DNA of 7,683 nucleotides from positions 1-7,683 of the forward strand of contig CBFIJI010000098.1 in NCBI GenBank assembly GCA_965662885.1, read 5' to 3'. How positions within the stretch are numbered: position 1 is the stretch's first letter; every line of letters starts with the position of its first letter. The position numbers and the translations under genes are program-made. The DNA comes from CBFIJI01 sp965662885 (lineage in GTDB: Bacteria; Bacteroidota; Bacteroidia; Flavobacteriales; Flavobacteriaceae). Of the stretch, positions 7,439 through 7,683 are shown in pieces. The notes under the pieces are model-generated. The model made no database searches. It was not told the origin of the DNA and worked only from the letters and a program-made list of their open reading frames with translations.

Positions 7439-7607
7439 CCCCAAAAAAAAATTAATTTTTAATTATTGTTTGGAATACATTCATAAAACGGAGTATTACA
7501 CAGAATATTGTTTTAATCTTAAAATTCAAAAACATAAATTAATTGATTTTTGGAATCAATACACGAAAACAAGAAATTTTGCGTTATTGAAGTAGGAAAT
7601 CATCTTT

Positions 7608-7626
7608 TTTCTCAATATTTGAGAAA
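7608..7626. repeat. perfect palindrome upstream of gldJ
   Basis: TTTCTCAA-TAT-TTGAGAAA has two 8-bp perfect arms around a 3-base centre. It sits about 215 bp before the gldJ start. A T-tract precedes it on the + strand but only ATTTAA-like sequence follows it, and on the - strand As follow, so it is a poor terminator either way. Its symmetry and length suit a binding site for a dimeric regulator, but no known operator is recognised. Confidence 0.4.
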
Positions 7627-7683
7627 TTTAATAAGCATTTAAATATTATTATTTTGAGGTCACATTACTGTATTTTAGTCTGT

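Larger units (their letters stand above)
7394..7683. other. AT-rich intergenic region upstream of gldJ
   Basis: This stretch is very AT-rich and has stops in all frames, with no partial gene entering from the right edge. It holds the putative gldJ promoter (7431-7438) and a palindrome (7608-7626). The ordinary order in related genomes would place other type IX secretion genes (porU/porV) near gldJ. If porU lies divergently to the right of the window, this would be a shared promoter region, but nothing inside the window proves that. Confidence 0.6.

Noticed and set aside
7671..7678. TATTTTAG with TTG at 7654-7656 as a rightward promoter for a divergent gene
   Set aside because: One mismatch in the core and a 14-bp spacer, shorter than usual; the window ends before any gene could confirm it.
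1..7683. Mobile elements, CRISPR, tRNA/rRNA, riboswitches, defence genes
   Set aside because: I looked for transposase or integrase motifs, regularly spaced repeats, tRNA-like cloverleaf ends and toxin/antitoxin pairs and saw none; all coding space is taken by five well-known families.

Overview
The window is chromosomal DNA from a member of the Bacteroidota, most likely a marine or aquatic flavobacterium (Flavobacteriaceae). The evidence is: AT-rich DNA with very AT-rich spacers; no strong Shine-Dalgarno sites but A-rich leaders; a TAnnTTTG-type -7 promoter element; and a gliding-motility lipoprotein gene (gldJ) next to murF.

Layout. Bases 1-409 are non-coding. On the + strand follow a two-gene symporter unit, a small DUF4212 subunit (410-664) and a large sodium:solute symporter (683-2383), and then acetyl-CoA synthetase acs (2468-4375). 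On the - strand, converging on acs with only 24 bp between the stop codons, is murF (4400-5686), preceded by gldJ (5726-7393). The last 290 bp (7394-7683) are non-coding; they hold the probable gldJ promoter and an unexplained AT-rich palindrome.

How the genes work together. The + strand set reads as a carboxylate scavenging cassette: the DUF4212/SSS pair would import a small monocarboxylate, most plausibly acetate, with sodium, and Acs would convert it to acetyl-CoA. The - strand set pairs an outer-membrane lipoprotein of gliding motility and type IX secretion (GldJ) with the last cytoplasmic ligase of peptidoglycan precursor synthesis (MurF). A good intrinsic-terminator hairpin lies between gldJ and murF, and its U-tract runs right up to the murF start codon.

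Overall this is an ordinary core-genome region. I found no mobile element, CRISPR array, RNA gene, defence system or recognisable new system. The most unusual feature is the terminator fused to the murF start. Also worth a look are the EF-hand-like loop in the symporter and the loss of catalytic cysteines in the FGE-like fold of GldJ.
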